NCBI RefSeq assembly: GCF_030227115.1
Contig: NZ_JASSUA010000001.1
Coordinates: 992,001-1,056,000, forward strand
Direction of reading: 5' to 3'
Length of the DNA: 64,000 nt
From: Marinobacter sp. SS13-12
GTDB taxonomy: Bacteria > Pseudomonadota > Gammaproteobacteria > Pseudomonadales > Oleiphilaceae
Shown: one piece after another, positions 38,330 to 48,139 of the stretch
Numbering within the stretch: position 1 is the stretch's first letter
Layout: each line of letters opens with the position of its first letter
Notes under the pieces: model-generated
Seen by the model: the letters and a program-made list of their open reading frames with translations, nothing else
What the model was told of the DNA's origin: nothing
The model's database searches: none
Position numbers and translations under genes: made by a program

Positions 38330-38427
38330 ATTGGTTGCCACTCTTTAATCCCTGCCCGGTGGAACTTTTCAGGTCTGCTGGGTCATAATCCTCTTGAATC
38401 GTTCAACTTGATAACCGGAGATAATGA

Positions 38428-39066
38428 ATGATCACAATAGTCCGGAACGCCGCATTGTCCATTCTGGCCATGTCCTTCGTGGTTCAGGCCAGCGCTGCCA
38501 CCTGGGAAGAGGGCAAGCATTACCAGGAACTGGATAACCCGGTCAGAACGGCCAGTGACAGTGGTATCGAGGTGGCTGAAGTGTTCTGGTATGGCTGCCC
38601 TCATTGCTATACCTTCAAGCCCCTGATTGAAAGCTGGGTTGAGAACAGCCCTGAATACGTCAATTACGTGAACATACCCGCTGCCCTGGGTAAATCCTGG
38701 GAGCCCCATGCCAAGGCATTTTACGCCTTGCAGACGATGGGCGAGCTGGACAAGGTGCATGATGCCCTGTTTGAGGCATTGGCGGGGGAGCGTCGCCCGC
38801 TCAACTCAGGTGAAGCCCTGGCAGACTTCGTGGCTGATCACGGTGTCGATGGCGAAGAATTCCTCAAGAATTACAACAGCTTTGGCGTGAATGCCAAAAT
38901 GCAGCAGGCTCAGGCCAAAATTCGCGGTGCGCGAGTGACCGGTACACCGACTATGATAGTTAATGGTAAGTATCGGATCACCGCCTCAATGGCCGGTGGC
39001 CATGAAGCGGTACTGGAGGTTGTTGATTACCTGGTTGAAAAGGAACGCGAAGGCCAGGACCAGTAA
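38428..39066 (+). CDS. dsbA: Thiol:disulfide interchange protein DsbA
   Basis: 212 residues with a signal peptide (about 1-23). The thioredoxin-fold active site CPHC is at 57-60 (EVFWYGCPHCYTF), and the cis-proline loop is RVTGTPTMIVNG. It introduces disulfides in exported proteins and would be reoxidised by DsbB (not in window). GGAGA eight bases upstream supports the ATG at 38428. The cytochrome c4-dsbA-phosphoesterase order matches Pseudomonas. Confidence 0.95.
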   Translation: MITIVRNAALSILAMSFVVQASAATWEEGKHYQELDNPVRTASDSGIEVAEVFWYGCPHCYTFKPLIESWVENSPEYVNYVNIPAALGKSWEPHAKAFYALQTMGELDKVHDALFEALAGERRPLNSGEALADFVADHGVDGEEFLKNYNSFGVNAKMQQAQAKIRGARVTGTPTMIVNGKYRITASMAGGHEAVLEVVDYLVEKEREGQDQ

Positions 39067-39073
39067 ATGCCCG

Positions 39074-39100
39074 GGCCCGGTTATTACTTTTAACCGGGCC
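39074..39100 (+). terminator. Hairpin between dsbA and the phosphoesterase gene
   Basis: GGCCCGGTTA-TTACTTT-TAACCGGGCC, a perfect 10-base-pair stem beginning seven bases after the dsbA stop. There is no following T-run, so it may only partly terminate. Confidence 0.5.
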
Positions 39101-39127
39101 GTGCCCTGATTCAGAGCTGCCATCACA

Positions 39128-39988
39128 ATGTATAACCGTATTCGCAAGCAGCTGAATGGTATTCTCAAGACAACGAATGGTCCCCGCGGGACCTGTTCTG
39201 GTGATGCGCACGTTCCTGAATTTGAGGCCCATCGCCATATCCGGCTGCTGACGTTTAATATCCAGGTCGGCATCAATACCTCCTCTTACCGTCACTACCT
39301 TACCCGCAGCTGGCAGCACTTTCTCCCCCATAGCAAGCGAAACCAGAATCTGGATCGCATTGCCACGCTGCTCAGCAACTACGATGTGATCGCGCTGCAG
39401 GAATGCGACGGCGGCAGCCTGCGCAGTGGTTATATCAATCAGGTGCAGTACCTGGCCGAGGCGTCGGGCATCCCCTACTGGCATCAACAGCTCAATCGCA
39501 ACCTGGGGCAGCTGGCTCAGCACAGTAATGGCCTGCTCAGTCGTTTTCGGCCTCTGGATGTTACCGAGCACCGGTTGCCGGGGCTGATTCCGGGGCGGGG
39601 GGCTATCGTTGCCCGCTACGGGGTGAAGGAAGATCCGCTGGTGCTGGTGATGATGCATCTGTCCCTGAGCAAGGCGGCCCAGCAGCGTCAACTGGCCTAC
39701 ATTCAGGAGTTGATTTCCGAGTACCAGCACGTGGTTCTGATGGGTGATCTCAACAATCACGCGGAAGAGCTGCTCAACAATACCCCGTTGAAGCACTCCA
39801 ATCTGGTCCCTCTGCCGAATACTGCTCACAGCTTCCCGAGCTGGCGCCCGGAGCGGGCGCTGGATCATATCCTGGTGAGCCCGAGCCTGGAGATACGGCG
39901 CGCTGAGGTTGTCAGTTACCCGGTGTCGGATCACCTGCCGATCGCTATGGACATCAGGCTGCCAAAGGGCTACCTGGAAACCTTCTAG
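39128..39988 (+). CDS. Endonuclease/exonuclease/phosphatase-family protein
   Basis: 286 residues. It has the metal-dependent phosphoesterase pattern: LLTFNIQVG (Asn), DVIALQECDGG (metal Glu), MMHLSLS (His), VVLMGDLNNH (Asp and Asn) and PERALDHILVSPSL (Asp-His pair), ending SDHLPIAMDI. All catalytic positions appear intact. No signal peptide is seen, so a cytoplasmic role is likely; substrates of this family range from DNA to phospholipids and cannot be assigned. Homologues sit after dsbA in pseudomonads. Confidence 0.85.
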   Translation: MYNRIRKQLNGILKTTNGPRGTCSGDAHVPEFEAHRHIRLLTFNIQVGINTSSYRHYLTRSWQHFLPHSKRNQNLDRIATLLSNYDVIALQECDGGSLRSGYINQVQYLAEASGIPYWHQQLNRNLGQLAQHSNGLLSRFRPLDVTEHRLPGLIPGRGAIVARYGVKEDPLVLVMMHLSLSKAAQQRQLAYIQELISEYQHVVLMGDLNNHAEELLNNTPLKHSNLVPLPNTAHSFPSWRPERALDHILVSPSLEIRRAEVVSYPVSDHLPIAMDIRLPKGYLETF

Positions 39989-40014
39989 CATTTTTTGTCC
40001 TGGCGACAGGCATA

Positions 40015-40042
40015 AAAAAACCCGGCCGTGGCCGGGTTTTTT
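40015..40042. terminator. Bidirectional terminator between phosphoesterase gene and rpmG
   Basis: AAAAAACCCGGCC and GGCCGGGTTTTTT form a perfect stem with a very short loop. The A-run and T-run allow it to end transcripts from both sides. Confidence 0.88.
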
Positions 40043-40057
40043 GTGGTCGCCATGATC

Positions 40058-40213
40058 TTACTTGATCTTGGCTTCCTTATACGCAACGTGCTTGCGGACA
40101 ACCGGATCGTACTTTTTGATCTCGATTTTTTCCGGGGTGTTACGCTTGTTCTTGTTGGTCGTGTAGAAGTGACCAGTACCTGCTGATGAAACCAGCTTGA
40201 TTTTCTCGCGCAT
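40058..40213 (-). CDS. rpmG: 50S ribosomal protein L33
   Basis: 51 residues, basic: [19 protein letters not shown] at the start and [18 protein letters not shown] at the end. It is the Cys-free (zinc-independent) form of L33. It lies 11 bases after rpmB in the same operon. Confidence 0.97.
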   Translation of the reverse strand: MREKIKLVSSAGTGHFYTTNKNKRNTPEKIEIKKYDPVVRKHVAYKEAKIK

Positions 40214-40224
40214 GATGCGGCTCC

Positions 40225-40461
40225 TTAAAATTTCTCGCCGCGGGCACGAAGATCGGCCAGCACAGCGTCAATGCCTTTTTTGTCGATAACACGCATACCC
40301 TTGGTGGATACGCGCAGCTTTACGAAGCGCTTCTCTGATTCAACCCAGAAGCGATGGTTCTGCAGGTTGGGCAGAAAACGACGACGTGAGTGGTTCATCG
40401 CGTGAGAAACGTTGTTACCGGTGACCGGCCGCTTACCGGTAACCTGACAGACTCTGGACAT
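40225..40461 (-). CDS. rpmB: 50S ribosomal protein L28
   Basis: 78 residues with the L28 signature [22 protein letters not shown], then [14 protein letters not shown]. There is no second cysteine pair, so it is the zinc-independent form, matching L33. GGAGG precedes the ATG. It is first gene of the rpmB-rpmG operon. Confidence 0.98.
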   Translation of the reverse strand: MSRVCQVTGKRPVTGNNVSHAMNHSRRRFLPNLQNHRFWVESEKRFVKLRVSTKGMRVIDKKGIDAVLADLRARGEKF

Positions 40462-40586
40462 ACTTGCCTCCGACCTGAGCTTTGGTCCTGAAAATGCGTA
40501 TTTGATTCGTTTAATTGCGTCTCTGGTCGCTACCTGCGCCGCAAAATTGCACGCTGCCCGCCAGACGCCGCCAGTAAAGGGACGCT

Positions 40587-40615
40587 TTTATACCAGAACT
40601 GCTGCCCCAACGCAA
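40587..40615 (-). promoter_or_regulatory. Predicted promoter of rpmB-rpmG
   Basis: On the minus strand TTGCGT (40610-40615), a 17-base spacer and TATAAA (40587-40592). This predicts a long leader of about 120 bases before rpmB, which could carry translational control. Confidence 0.55.
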
Positions 40616-40662
40616 AAAATTGTTGGGAATTTGGCCAGTTTTCCGGTGGAATCCGGGCCGCC

Positions 40663-41337
40663 TTACATCAGCCCCCGTTCAGCCAGAGATATTACCTCAC
40701 CATGGCCGACAACCATATGGTCAAGAACCCTGATATCCACCAGGCCCAACGCTTCCTTCAGCCGTCTGGTCAGGGAAATATCGGCCTGGCTGGGTTCTGC
40801 CACGCCGGAGGGATGATTATGGGCGAATATGACTGCCGCCGCATTGAACTCCAGGGCCTGCCTGACCACCTCCCTGGGATAGACCGCAGCGCCGTCTATG
40901 GTGCCCCGGAACAGTTCCCGGTATTGAATCACCCGGTGACGATTGTCGAGGAAGAGCCCCGAGAATACCTCATGGGGGTAAGTGCCAAGCCGGCTGCACA
41001 GAAAGCGGCGGGTGTCCTCCGGCGAGCGTAACGGGTCACCCTGGCGCAGAGGCTCATCCATCACCCGGCGGGCCATTTCCATGGCCGCCTGTACCTGGGC
41101 GTATTTTGCCGTACCCAGCCCTTTCACGTCGCAGAATTGCCGCCTGGAGGCCGTCATCAGACCCCGCAGGCCGCCGAAATTCTCTGTTAAATGACGGGCC
41201 AGTGCCATAACCGGCATGCCGGGAGTGCCGGTGCGTAGAAAAATCGCCAGCAGTTCGGCATCGGACAGGCTTCCGGCACCGTGGGCCATCAGTCGTTCCC
41301 GTGGGCGTTCGTCGCATGGCCAGTCGATATTGGGCAT
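40663..41337 (-). CDS. radC: RadC-family JAB/MPN-domain protein
   Basis: 224 residues. The N-terminal helix-hairpin-helix part contains [25 protein letters not shown]. The C-terminal JAB1/MPN metalloprotease-like domain has the JAMM motif with the HNHPSG core at 173-178 and downstream SxxD in [10 protein letters not shown]. Despite the name, a DNA-repair role has not been upheld; its function is unclear. AAGGA about ten bases upstream and the conserved MPNIDWP start support 41337 over the upstream ATG at 41355. It is divergent from coaBC, a widely conserved arrangement. Confidence 0.92.
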   Translation of the reverse strand: MPNIDWPCDERPRERLMAHGAGSLSDAELLAIFLRTGTPGMPVMALARHLTENFGGLRGLMTASRRQFCDVKGLGTAKYAQVQAAMEMARRVMDEPLRQGDPLRSPEDTRRFLCSRLGTYPHEVFSGLFLDNRHRVIQYRELFRGTIDGAAVYPREVVRQALEFNAAAVIFAHNHPSGVAEPSQADISLTRRLKEALGLVDIRVLDHMVVGHGEVISLAERGLM

Positions 41338-41477
41338 GAGTTGAGTCCTTTCCATGGTTGTTTGCGCTTCCTGCGCTTGCACGTGCAGGAGAATTCTACC
41401 ACGCCGGACAGGCTGCCGGCAGCGCTCTGGCATGGTATCTTATAAGCCTTTCATTTTGTGATGGATACGGAGCCGTT

Positions 41478-42692
41478 ATGGCCGCTAAACGAATCCTGTT
41501 GGGTGTGACCGGTGGTATTGCTGCCTATAAGAGTGCGGAGCTGGTCCGGCTGTTGAAAAAATCCGGCCATGAGGTACGGGTGGTAATGACCCGGGGTGCC
41601 GAGGCCTTTGTCACACCGCTGACCTTCCAGGCGCTCAGCGGCGAGCCGGTCCGGACGTCTCTGCTGGATCCGGAAGCGGAGTCCGGCATGGGGCACATAG
41701 AGCTGGCGAAATGGGCGGATCAGGTTGTGATTGCACCTGCTTCTGCCGATTTCATCGCCCGCCTGGCCCAGGGTATGGCGGATGATTTGCTGACCACCCT
41801 GTGTTGCGCCACTGAAGCACCGATTGCCGTGGCCCCGGCAATGAACCAGGCAATGTGGAGTAATGGCCGCACCCAGCGCAATATTGCTTTGCTGGAATCG
41901 GACCCGCAGGTCAGCCTCTGGGGCCCGGATCAGGGCGCGCAGGCCTGTGGTGATACAGGCCCGGGCAGAATGCTGGAACCTTCGGCACTGCATGACCTGG
42001 TTGCCGGCACCGCCTTCGGCGTGCTGACCGGGAAGCGTGTGGTCATTACCGCGGGGCCCACCCGTGAGCCCATCGATCCGGTGCGTTACATCAGCAATCA
42101 CAGTTCCGGCAAAATGGGTTATGCCCTCGCTGCCGCTGCCCGGGCAGCCGGTGCAGAGGTGATTCTGGTCAGTGGCCCGGTGTCCTTGGTCGCACCTGCC
42201 GGTGTGGAGGTTCGCGGCGCGGTGACCGCACAGGATATGCTGGACGAGGCCGGCAGGGCAGTCGACGAAGGCTGTGATCTGTTTATTGCCACCGCGGCGG
42301 TAGCCGACTATCGGCCGGACACCTGCGCCGGTGACAAGATCAAGAAATCGAACGAAAATATGAGCCTGTCACTGGTGCGCAACCCTGATACCCTCGCAAC
42401 CATAGCTGCCCGGGGCGATGCCCCGTTTACCGTTGGCTTCGCGGCAGAAACTCGCGACGTTGAGCACTACGCCCTCGACAAACTGACACGGAAAAAGCTC
42501 AATATGATCGTGGCGAACGACGTCTCGGCGCCGGGGATCGGATTCAATAGTGACAACAATGCCGTTACCGTCTTCTGGCCCCAGGGGCGTGAGGCGATTG
42601 GCCCCGGCCCGAAGGCTGTCCTTGCACAGCGGCTGATTGCCCTGATTGCAGACCAACTCACTGAAAAGGCTGGCCCGACCGGCGCTTTCTGA
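41478..42692 (+). CDS. coaBC: Bifunctional phosphopantothenoylcysteine decarboxylase/synthetase
   Basis: 404 residues. The N-terminal CoaC flavoprotein (1-185) has GVTGGIAAYKSAELVR, the catalytic His in GHIELAKWAD, PAMNQAMW and the flap segment GDTGPGRMLEP. The C-terminal CoaB (190-400) has AGPTREPIDPVRYISNHSSGKMGYALA and the KKSNENMSLSLVRNPD segment. It converts 4'-phosphopantothenate and cysteine to 4'-phosphopantetheine. GGAG six bases before the ATG fixes the start. dut follows 12 bases later, as in E. coli and Pseudomonas. Confidence 0.97.
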   Translation: MAAKRILLGVTGGIAAYKSAELVRLLKKSGHEVRVVMTRGAEAFVTPLTFQALSGEPVRTSLLDPEAESGMGHIELAKWADQVVIAPASADFIARLAQGMADDLLTTLCCATEAPIAVAPAMNQAMWSNGRTQRNIALLESDPQVSLWGPDQGAQACGDTGPGRMLEPSALHDLVAGTAFGVLTGKRVVITAGPTREPIDPVRYISNHSSGKMGYALAAAARAAGAEVILVSGPVSLVAPAGVEVRGAVTAQDMLDEAGRAVDEGCDLFIATAAVADYRPDTCAGDKIKKSNENMSLSLVRNPDTLATIAARGDAPFTVGFAAETRDVEHYALDKLTRKKLNMIVANDVSAPGIGFNSDNNAVTVFWPQGREAIGPGPKAVLAQRLIALIADQLTEKAGPTGAF

Positions 42693-42704
42693 CAAGGAAT
42701 ATCG

Positions 42705-43166
42705 ATGACCCGCAAAACTTTTCAGGTACGCATTCTGGATGACCGGATTGGCAATACGGTGCCTTTCCCCCACTACGCCACCGAAGGCTCAGCCGGCCTG
42801 GATCTGCGTGCCTGCCTTGATTCGCCTCTTACCCTGAAGCCGGGCCAGACTGAACTGATCAAAACCGGCCTCTCAATACATATCGCCGACCCGTCGCTGG
42901 CGGCAATGATTCTTCCCCGCAGCGGACTGGGGCACAAGCATGGCATTGTCCTGGGCAACCTGGTGGGCCTGATTGACTCGGATTACCAGGGCGAGCTGAT
43001 GGTGTCCTGCTGGAATCGCGGGCAAACCGAATTCACCGTTGAGGTGGGTGAGCGCATTGCCCAACTGGTTCTGGTGCCCGTGGTACAGGCAGACTTTGAG
43101 GTGGTGTCTTCGTTTGATGCCAGCCTGCGCGGTGACGGTGGGTTCGGCTCAACAGGTACGCGCTGA
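42705..43166 (+). CDS. dut: Deoxyuridine 5'-triphosphate nucleotidohydrolase
   Basis: 153-residue trimeric dUTPase that keeps uracil out of DNA and supplies dUMP for thymidylate. The five motifs are visible: [33 protein letters not shown] (catalytic Asp), [12 protein letters not shown] and the P-loop-like [10 protein letters not shown] at the end. It is probably co-transcribed with coaBC. Confidence 0.97.
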   Translation: MTRKTFQVRILDDRIGNTVPFPHYATEGSAGLDLRACLDSPLTLKPGQTELIKTGLSIHIADPSLAAMILPRSGLGHKHGIVLGNLVGLIDSDYQGELMVSCWNRGQTEFTVEVGERIAQLVLVPVVQADFEVVSSFDASLRGDGGFGSTGTR

Positions 43167-43251
43167 GGCTGCAGGCGCAGAACCGTGTTCAGGGTCTATA
43201 CTTCCCTGATAAATGAAGAATCCGGGCGAAAAAATACCTTCAGGATGGACT

Positions 43252-45882
43252 ATGAAGCTTGGCAAAAAGAAGAACTCTGACGAGGCTGCACCTGACAAGA
43301 ATCCAGACAGGAAATCGGCAAAAAAACAGAGCAAAGACAAGAAATCGGCAAATGGCCCGCGTCATAAACGGCTAAGTTCTGTTTCTGTCAGCCAGGCTCT
43401 GGTTGTTGTCTTAGCGGGGGCGATATCGGCTGCCCTGCTTTATTTTCTGTTTGCCGCTCCTTCCGAGGCCCGTCGCTATGACATGCAGGCCGCCCTGGAG
43501 GCCGACACGGCTGCGGTCAGGATTAACCAACAGCTTTCGCTGCTTCAGTCTGCGGTGGAGGGCATAGCCGCCCAGGATCATGTGCGGGCTGCACTGCGTG
43601 GTGAGGCATCCACTGAAGAGACGGCTGCGGATCTTGTCGGGACCTTGCCGGCGATCGAGGCGGTGTACCTGTTTGCTTATGGGGAGATTCCCCGCAGTGC
43701 CAGCGAACCTACCCTGGGTTTTGCCGGCCTGGATCTTGCCCGGCGGGCGGAAACCGGCCAGAGGCTCTATCCGGATGCCTTCCCGCGGGACGGGCAATGG
43801 TACCTGCAGATGGCCGCCCCGGTTCGCAACCCCCAGAGCCGTGCTGTTGTCGGCAGTGTGCTGGTGGTTTTCAGTACCGCGCAGTTGCAACCACTGATGA
43901 CGGGCATCAACCAGGAACTGGGCGGGCAGTTCTCGCTGATACAGTCCGTTAACGGTTCGAACCGCACCATTGTGAGTCAGGGTAGCGGCAATGGTCCGGT
44001 CCAGACCCGTGAGCTCACCAACCCGGACTGGGAGCTCCAGTACCGGCCCGCCTCAGCCCCGGCTCCGCTGTTCAACAGCACGCTGGCGATAATCCTTGCG
44101 CTGGTTCCTGCGGTGATTGCAGCGATTGTGGTCTGGCTGCTCCTGGGTAGTGCCCAGAGAGGGCTGCGGCAGGATGTTACCGTGCTGATCCAGTGGGCCC
44201 ACAAGGTATTTGGTGGCGAAAGGATAAAACCACCCACGCTGAAGTGGGACATGGTGGCGTCGACCGCTGAAGTGCTTCACCGGCTTTCCCAGGTGGTGGA
44301 AAAACGTGTGGCCAAGGCCGGCGAATCGGCGCGTCCGAAGCCGGGCAGTGGCGGGCAGGCGACAAAGCCCGCCGCCGACGAGCCACTGTTCCAGGACAAG
44401 GATATGCTCGATATCGATATGCTGGACGGTGACGACGACGTACTGGGGTTTGGTGGTTCCGGTGGCGCGGAAGACACGCCGGACGTAGAAGAGGTGCAAT
44501 TACCGGAAGCAGAGGTTTCCGACACCATATTCCGGGCTTACGACATCCGCGGCATTGTTGATGAAACCCTGACGCCCGATATCGTAACGGTCATCGGGCG
44601 CGCCATAGGCAGTGAGGCCATAGCGCGCGGCATGGACAGCCTGTGTATCGGCTACGATGGCCGTCATTCCAGCCCCGAACTGGCCGACGCCCTGGCCAGG
44701 GGGGTCATGGCGACCGGATGCAATGTCGTTCACGTAGGCGCGGTGCCAACCCCCGTGCTCTATTTTGCCACCCATGAACTGGGTACCGGTTCCGGCGTCA
44801 TGGTCACCGGCAGCCACAACCCGGCCAACTACAACGGCCTTAAAATCATGCTGGGGGGCGAAACCCTGTCCGGTGACGCCATCCAGAAACTGTTGCAGCG
44901 AATCCGTACCGGTGATTTCGCCAGCGGTCATGGCAGCCAGTCTTCGGAAGATGTGCGCCGTGCGTACCTGGATCGCATCGTTGGTGATATTGCGGTGGCC
45001 GCTCCCCTCAAGGTGGTGCTGGATGCCGGCAATGGCATTGCCGGTGAACTCGGGCCGCTGCTGATCGAAGAGCTGGGCTGTGAGGTAATTCCACTTCACT
45101 GCGACGTGGATGGCAACTTCCCCAATCATCATCCCGACCCGGGCAAGCCCGAAAACCTGGTAGATCTGATCGAGCGTGTGAAGGCCGAAGGCGCAGACAT
45201 CGGCCTTGCCTTCGACGGCGATGGCGACCGCCTGGGTGTGGTGACCAACACCGGCAAGATCATCTGGCCCGACCGGCTGCTGATGCTCTTTGCCCGGGAT
45301 GTGGTATCACGTAATCCGGGTGCCGACGTGCTTTACGACGTGAAATGCAGCCGCCGTCTGGCCGGGGTGATTTCCGAGGCGGGTGGACGGCCGATCATGT
45401 GGAAATCCGGCCACTCCCTGATGAAAGCGAAGATGAAGGAAACGGGAGCCCTGTTGGCCGGCGAGATGAGTGGCCATATCTTCTTCGGTGAGCGCTGGTA
45501 TGGCTTTGACGATGGCCTGTACTCGGCTGCCAGGCTGCTGGAAATCCTGGGTATCGAGGACCGTCATTGTGATGAGGTCTTTGAGGATTTTCCCGAGGAC
45601 ATCAGTACGCCGGAGCTGAATGTGGCTGTATCGGAAGACACCAAGTTCGCGTTAATGGAGCGCCTGGGCAAGGAAGGCAACTTTGGTGAGGCGAACATCA
45701 GCACGATTGACGGTATTCGTGTGGAATATACCGATGGCTGGGGCCTGTGCCGTGCTTCCAATACCACACCGGCGCTGGTCCTTCGTTTTGAGGCAGAGAC
45801 GGAGCAAGCTCTGGAGCGCATCAAGGCCGTTTTCCGGGAACAGCTACAGAAAGTGGCGCCGGATCTTGTCGCGGATTTCTGA
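43252..45882 (+). CDS. algC: Membrane-anchored phosphomannomutase/phosphoglucomutase (AlgC fusion)
   Basis: 876 residues from the ATG preceded by AGGA (an upstream ATG at 43213 lacks a ribosome site). Residues 1-45 are Lys-rich and cytoplasmic. Helix one is at about 49-67, an extracytoplasmic domain at 68-276, helix two at about 277-299, and an acidic linker (ending DMLDGDDDVLGFGG) at 370-420. The last 450 residues are a complete AlgC: RAYDIRG, VMVTGSHNPANYNG with the phosphoserine (about 521), FDGDGDRLGV metal loop and GEMSGHIFF sugar loop. It interconverts mannose/glucose 6- and 1-phosphates for exopolysaccharide and LPS. A similar long form is known for Pseudomonas AlgC. Confidence 0.93.
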   Translation: MKLGKKKNSDEAAPDKNPDRKSAKKQSKDKKSANGPRHKRLSSVSVSQALVVVLAGAISAALLYFLFAAPSEARRYDMQAALEADTAAVRINQQLSLLQSAVEGIAAQDHVRAALRGEASTEETAADLVGTLPAIEAVYLFAYGEIPRSASEPTLGFAGLDLARRAETGQRLYPDAFPRDGQWYLQMAAPVRNPQSRAVVGSVLVVFSTAQLQPLMTGINQELGGQFSLIQSVNGSNRTIVSQGSGNGPVQTRELTNPDWELQYRPASAPAPLFNSTLAIILALVPAVIAAIVVWLLLGSAQRGLRQDVTVLIQWAHKVFGGERIKPPTLKWDMVASTAEVLHRLSQVVEKRVAKAGESARPKPGSGGQATKPAADEPLFQDKDMLDIDMLDGDDDVLGFGGSGGAEDTPDVEEVQLPEAEVSDTIFRAYDIRGIVDETLTPDIVTVIGRAIGSEAIARGMDSLCIGYDGRHSSPELADALARGVMATGCNVVHVGAVPTPVLYFATHELGTGSGVMVTGSHNPANYNGLKIMLGGETLSGDAIQKLLQRIRTGDFASGHGSQSSEDVRRAYLDRIVGDIAVAAPLKVVLDAGNGIAGELGPLLIEELGCEVIPLHCDVDGNFPNHHPDPGKPENLVDLIERVKAEGADIGLAFDGDGDRLGVVTNTGKIIWPDRLLMLFARDVVSRNPGADVLYDVKCSRRLAGVISEAGGRPIMWKSGHSLMKAKMKETGALLAGEMSGHIFFGERWYGFDDGLYSAARLLEILGIEDRHCDEVFEDFPEDISTPELNVAVSEDTKFALMERLGKEGNFGEANISTIDGIRVEYTDGWGLCRASNTTPALVLRFEAETEQALERIKAVFREQLQKVAPDLVADF

Positions 45883-45940
45883 CGGCTCTGGAATAATCGC
45901 AAAACCCATGATGAGATTTCTGACCAACAAGGCAATGTGA

Positions 45941-46837
<897 letters not shown>

Positions 46838-46859
46838 TGACGCCCGAGAGGAACGATTC

Positions 46860-48113
46860 ATGAAGCGCCTGTTCACCTTTCTGGTTGTCCTGGCCCTGAT
46901 CGGCTACCTGTCATTCAAAGGTGCGGTCTGGTGGCTGGCGGATCAGCGGCTTGCCGAGGCCCGCAAGGCAGTGGAAGACGCCGGTGTGATTGACCGGGGT
47001 GAGATCCGTTCCGGTATTGAGGGTCGGCTGGTGCTGGGTAACGGCGGTTATCAGCACTTCCGCCTGACCCAACCCGTTGAGTTTGACCGTTTGATGTTTG
47101 ACGCCGGCTCCCCACTGGCGCTGCTAAGCGCGTTGCTGGATCCGGCAGATCTTCCAGGACACTGGTCCCTGCAAGCGGAAAATCTGCGCCTGAAACTGGA
47201 TACCAACATGTTCCGCAACTGGGTGACTGCCGGCAGTGAGGTGACTCCGGCGCTGTTTTCTCCGGTTTGCGGTCCCGACCATCGTCAGCACCTGGGGAGC
47301 GGTGACCTGCTTCGGCTGGGGATCTCCGGGGTGTCTGGTGAAGCGCTGGTTATCCAGCGTGTGGACGGTGTTTACGGTGAACTGACAACTGTCAATGCCG
47401 GCAGCGTAGACGTGGACTGGCCAGGGGCAAGGCTCAATCCGCTGGACCTGCCCGGCATTGCGGAGTCCACCACCTCGGCAATGACGGTGACGCTGCGTGA
47501 CGGCGGCCTGATGCGCCGGGTGGCAGCCTATTGTTCCCGGGAATCCGGAGTAGAGACCGGCGAATGGACCAGCATTGTTATGGATGCCTTCAGCGAAGCG
47601 CTCAGGGCCCGTGGTTTCAGTGCCAGTGACCAGCTGCTGGCACTGTATCGACAGTGGCTGACCGAAGGTGGTGAGCTGACCCTGGATGTGGATCCGTCGG
47701 CCCCGGTGTGGGGTGTGCCCGTGAGGGGCGGCGGGGAAGCGGAAGGCGCCAGTCTGGATGTCCGCTATAACCGCTCGCAAGTGCCGGACGTCTATCTGAC
47801 CAGCGTGGAACCGGAATTGCCGGAGCGGCCGGACGCCATGCTGGAGCCGGTAGTCACCGATGGGGGTATGGATGGCAGCGCCGACATTGTCGCCGGTTGG
47901 AACGTCAGGGACAAAGACGATGCTGAATCCTGGATCGGACAGACGGTGAGAGTCACCCTGGAGAATGGTAACGTTGTAGAAGGCCGCCTGGTGAGTGTCG
48001 GCGACTCGCGGATGGAAATCGCGCGGCTGACCGATGGTGGCGAGGTTGCCTATCCCCTTGCCATTCGACTGATTGCAACTTTTGAGGTCTGGCGTCGCGG
48101 CCAGACCCGCTAG
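46860..48113 (+). CDS. Uncharacterised membrane-anchored protein in the arginine cluster
   Basis: 417 residues, family not recognised. One N-terminal hydrophobic segment (about 4-26) is a signal anchor. The middle is a beta-rich extracytoplasmic domain with two cysteines (PVCGPDH and AAYCSRE) that could form a disulfide. An acidic Pro-rich linker at about 310-335 leads to a C-terminal 60-residue beta domain (IGQTVRVTLENGNVVEGRLVSVGDSRMEIARL) that looks like an Sm-like or SH3-like barrel. It lies 22 bases after argB and 26 before argE, so it is transcribed with arginine genes although nothing in it suggests enzyme activity. Confidence 0.7.
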   Translation: MKRLFTFLVVLALIGYLSFKGAVWWLADQRLAEARKAVEDAGVIDRGEIRSGIEGRLVLGNGGYQHFRLTQPVEFDRLMFDAGSPLALLSALLDPADLPGHWSLQAENLRLKLDTNMFRNWVTAGSEVTPALFSPVCGPDHRQHLGSGDLLRLGISGVSGEALVIQRVDGVYGELTTVNAGSVDVDWPGARLNPLDLPGIAESTTSAMTVTLRDGGLMRRVAAYCSRESGVETGEWTSIVMDAFSEALRARGFSASDQLLALYRQWLTEGGELTLDVDPSAPVWGVPVRGGGEAEGASLDVRYNRSQVPDVYLTSVEPELPERPDAMLEPVVTDGGMDGSADIVAGWNVRDKDDAESWIGQTVRVTLENGNVVEGRLVSVGDSRMEIARLTDGGEVAYPLAIRLIATFEVWRRGQTR

Positions 48114-48139
48114 CCCGGAGACGGGGCGGAGATTTATCT

